From the NCBI RefSeq assembly GCF_000177635.2, contig NC_014836.1:1190001-1254000 (forward strand): DNA of 64,000 nucleotides, given 5' to 3'. Position 1 is the stretch's first letter. Each line of letters begins with the position of its first letter. Shown here one piece after another: positions 63,459-64,000 of this stretch. The notes beneath the pieces are model-generated. The model saw only the letters and a list, made by a program, of their open reading frames with translations, had not been told where the DNA came from and ran no database searches. A program made the position numbers and the translations under genes. The stretch comes from Desulfurispirillum indicum S5. GTDB lineage: Bacteria; Chrysiogenota; Chrysiogenetes; Chrysiogenales; Chrysiogenaceae.

Positions 63459-64000
63459 TTGGGTATTCTGTCGAAAGAAGAACAAAGGCTTTTGTTTGTC
63501 CCCCTGGCGGGGGCCCTGGCTGTGGCCGTGGTGGTAACCCTTTTTCTGCTGCAACTGGCATCGGTCCGCACGGAACAGCGTGTCAGCCAGGCCCGCTCTG
63601 AAGGCCAGGAACGCATTGTGCAGCTGCGTGAACAACTGGAAGATGCCCTCTTCGACAGCTATCACGTGATGCATGCCACAGCCCGGGAAGTGGCTGAGCT
63701 CTCGCCATGGTCAGAAGAGAGGTTTGCGGCAGCCGGCAGCCGGGTATTACAGGCTCAGGATGCGATTTCTGCCATAGCGCTCGTGTCCCGCCAGGAGCTG
63801 GCCGCGGTGTACCCTCCCTCACTGGCGCAGAATGTGCCCTGTTTCACGTCGAAGAGTATTCACCGACTTTCCCAGAATAGCTCCACCAGCGCCACCCTTC
63901 GTGGCCCTCTTTTCCCCTCCCCGGATGAAGCTCAAGTCTGTATGGCGATACCACTTTCTGCCACTGCAGATGCTGACGCTGGCATACTGCTGGCAGCGAT
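63459..64000 (+). CDS. N-terminal part of a membrane sensor protein (truncated by window end)
   Basis: An open frame of 180 codons runs off the window. It probably starts at TTG 63459 with GGGG six nt upstream; no ATG is available near the start. One strong transmembrane helix (about 13-33, VPLAGALAVAVVVTLFLLQL) is followed by a charged helix and a periplasmic sensor region. The layout resembles sensory kinases, diguanylate cyclases or chemoreceptors; the output domain lies beyond the edge, so the class cannot be given. Confidence 0.6.
   Translation, partial: MGILSKEEQRLLFVPLAGALAVAVVVTLFLLQLASVRTEQRVSQARSEGQERIVQLREQLEDALFDSYHVMHATAREVAELSPWSEERFAAAGSRVLQAQDAISAIALVSRQELAAVYPPSLAQNVPCFTSKSIHRLSQNSSTSATLRGPLFPSPDEAQVCMAIPLSATADADAGILLAA

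Overview
This 64 kb window looks like a piece of chromosome from a Gram-negative, respiring bacterium with about 55-58% GC. The Gram-negative call rests on an RND efflux pump, a beta-barrel outer-membrane protein, a glycosyltransferase family 9 (heptosyltransferase-like) enzyme, TesA, and lipoproteins with lipoboxes. Rubrerythrin and a lactate/glycolate-dehydrogenase-type FAD/Fe-S fusion fit an anaerobe or microaerophile. The mix of proteobacteria-like and deeper-branching features would suit a group such as Chrysiogenota (Desulfurispirillum-like) or a sulfur/metal-respiring proteobacterium. That placement is inference; only the end of 23S and the 5S rRNA are present to test it.

Layout. 1-665: 3' end of 23S, 5S rRNA and two strong hairpins. 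774-3474: zinc-binding protein ZnuA behind a palindrome, an HD-GYP response regulator and YjbQ. 3492-4100: repeat copy A. 4101-10629 (minus): rubrerythrin, then a nucleotide/C1 group (pyruvate kinase, dUTPase, riboflavin synthase, serine hydroxymethyltransferase, dCMP deaminase, a Na+/solute symporter). 10718-16262 (plus): PfkB kinase, ClpS-ClpA and a PAS histidine kinase. 16277-20487 (minus): RND efflux pair. 20513-21540: repeat fragment and inverted repeat copy B. 21590-23538: outer-membrane protein, a beta/CsoSCA-like carbonic anhydrase candidate and tRNA-Pro(CGG). 23540-24607: heptosyltransferase-like protein. 24656-25040: an inverted-repeat segment and truncated repeat copy C.

25041-35126 (minus) is a seven-gene run, tyrS-pyrC-TPR-trkA-trkH-uvrC-asnS. 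35232-41426 (minus) is a second run: FAD/Fe-S dehydrogenase, radical SAM protein and three unrecognised exported proteins, ending at a clear terminator. 41529-47620 holds tesA back to back with ybbA-ybbP, then RNase R. 48082-54266 (plus) holds a TRAP transporter, a PaaI-type thioesterase and YejE/YejF-like ABC components without YejA/YejB. 54334-56579 has a non-canonical PII-like protein, a CPA1 antiporter and a small DUF2892-like membrane protein. 56592-62054 (minus) runs argJ-hemD-exported protein-yebC-ruvC-ruvA-ruvB. 62307-64000 has a Pycsar-effector-like membrane protein, an exported pentapeptide-repeat protein and a truncated membrane sensor.

The least explained material is (i) a dispersed, hairpin-rich, apparently non-coding repeat in three copies plus fragments, with compensatory changes in a stem; two copies end one base before a neighbouring gene's stop codon; (ii) the exported three-gene set at 35232-37524; (iii) the carbonic-anhydrase-like protein outside any carboxysome cluster; and (iv) the orphan Pycsar-effector-like protein. 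No complete, clearly new multi-gene system can be proved from sequence alone.
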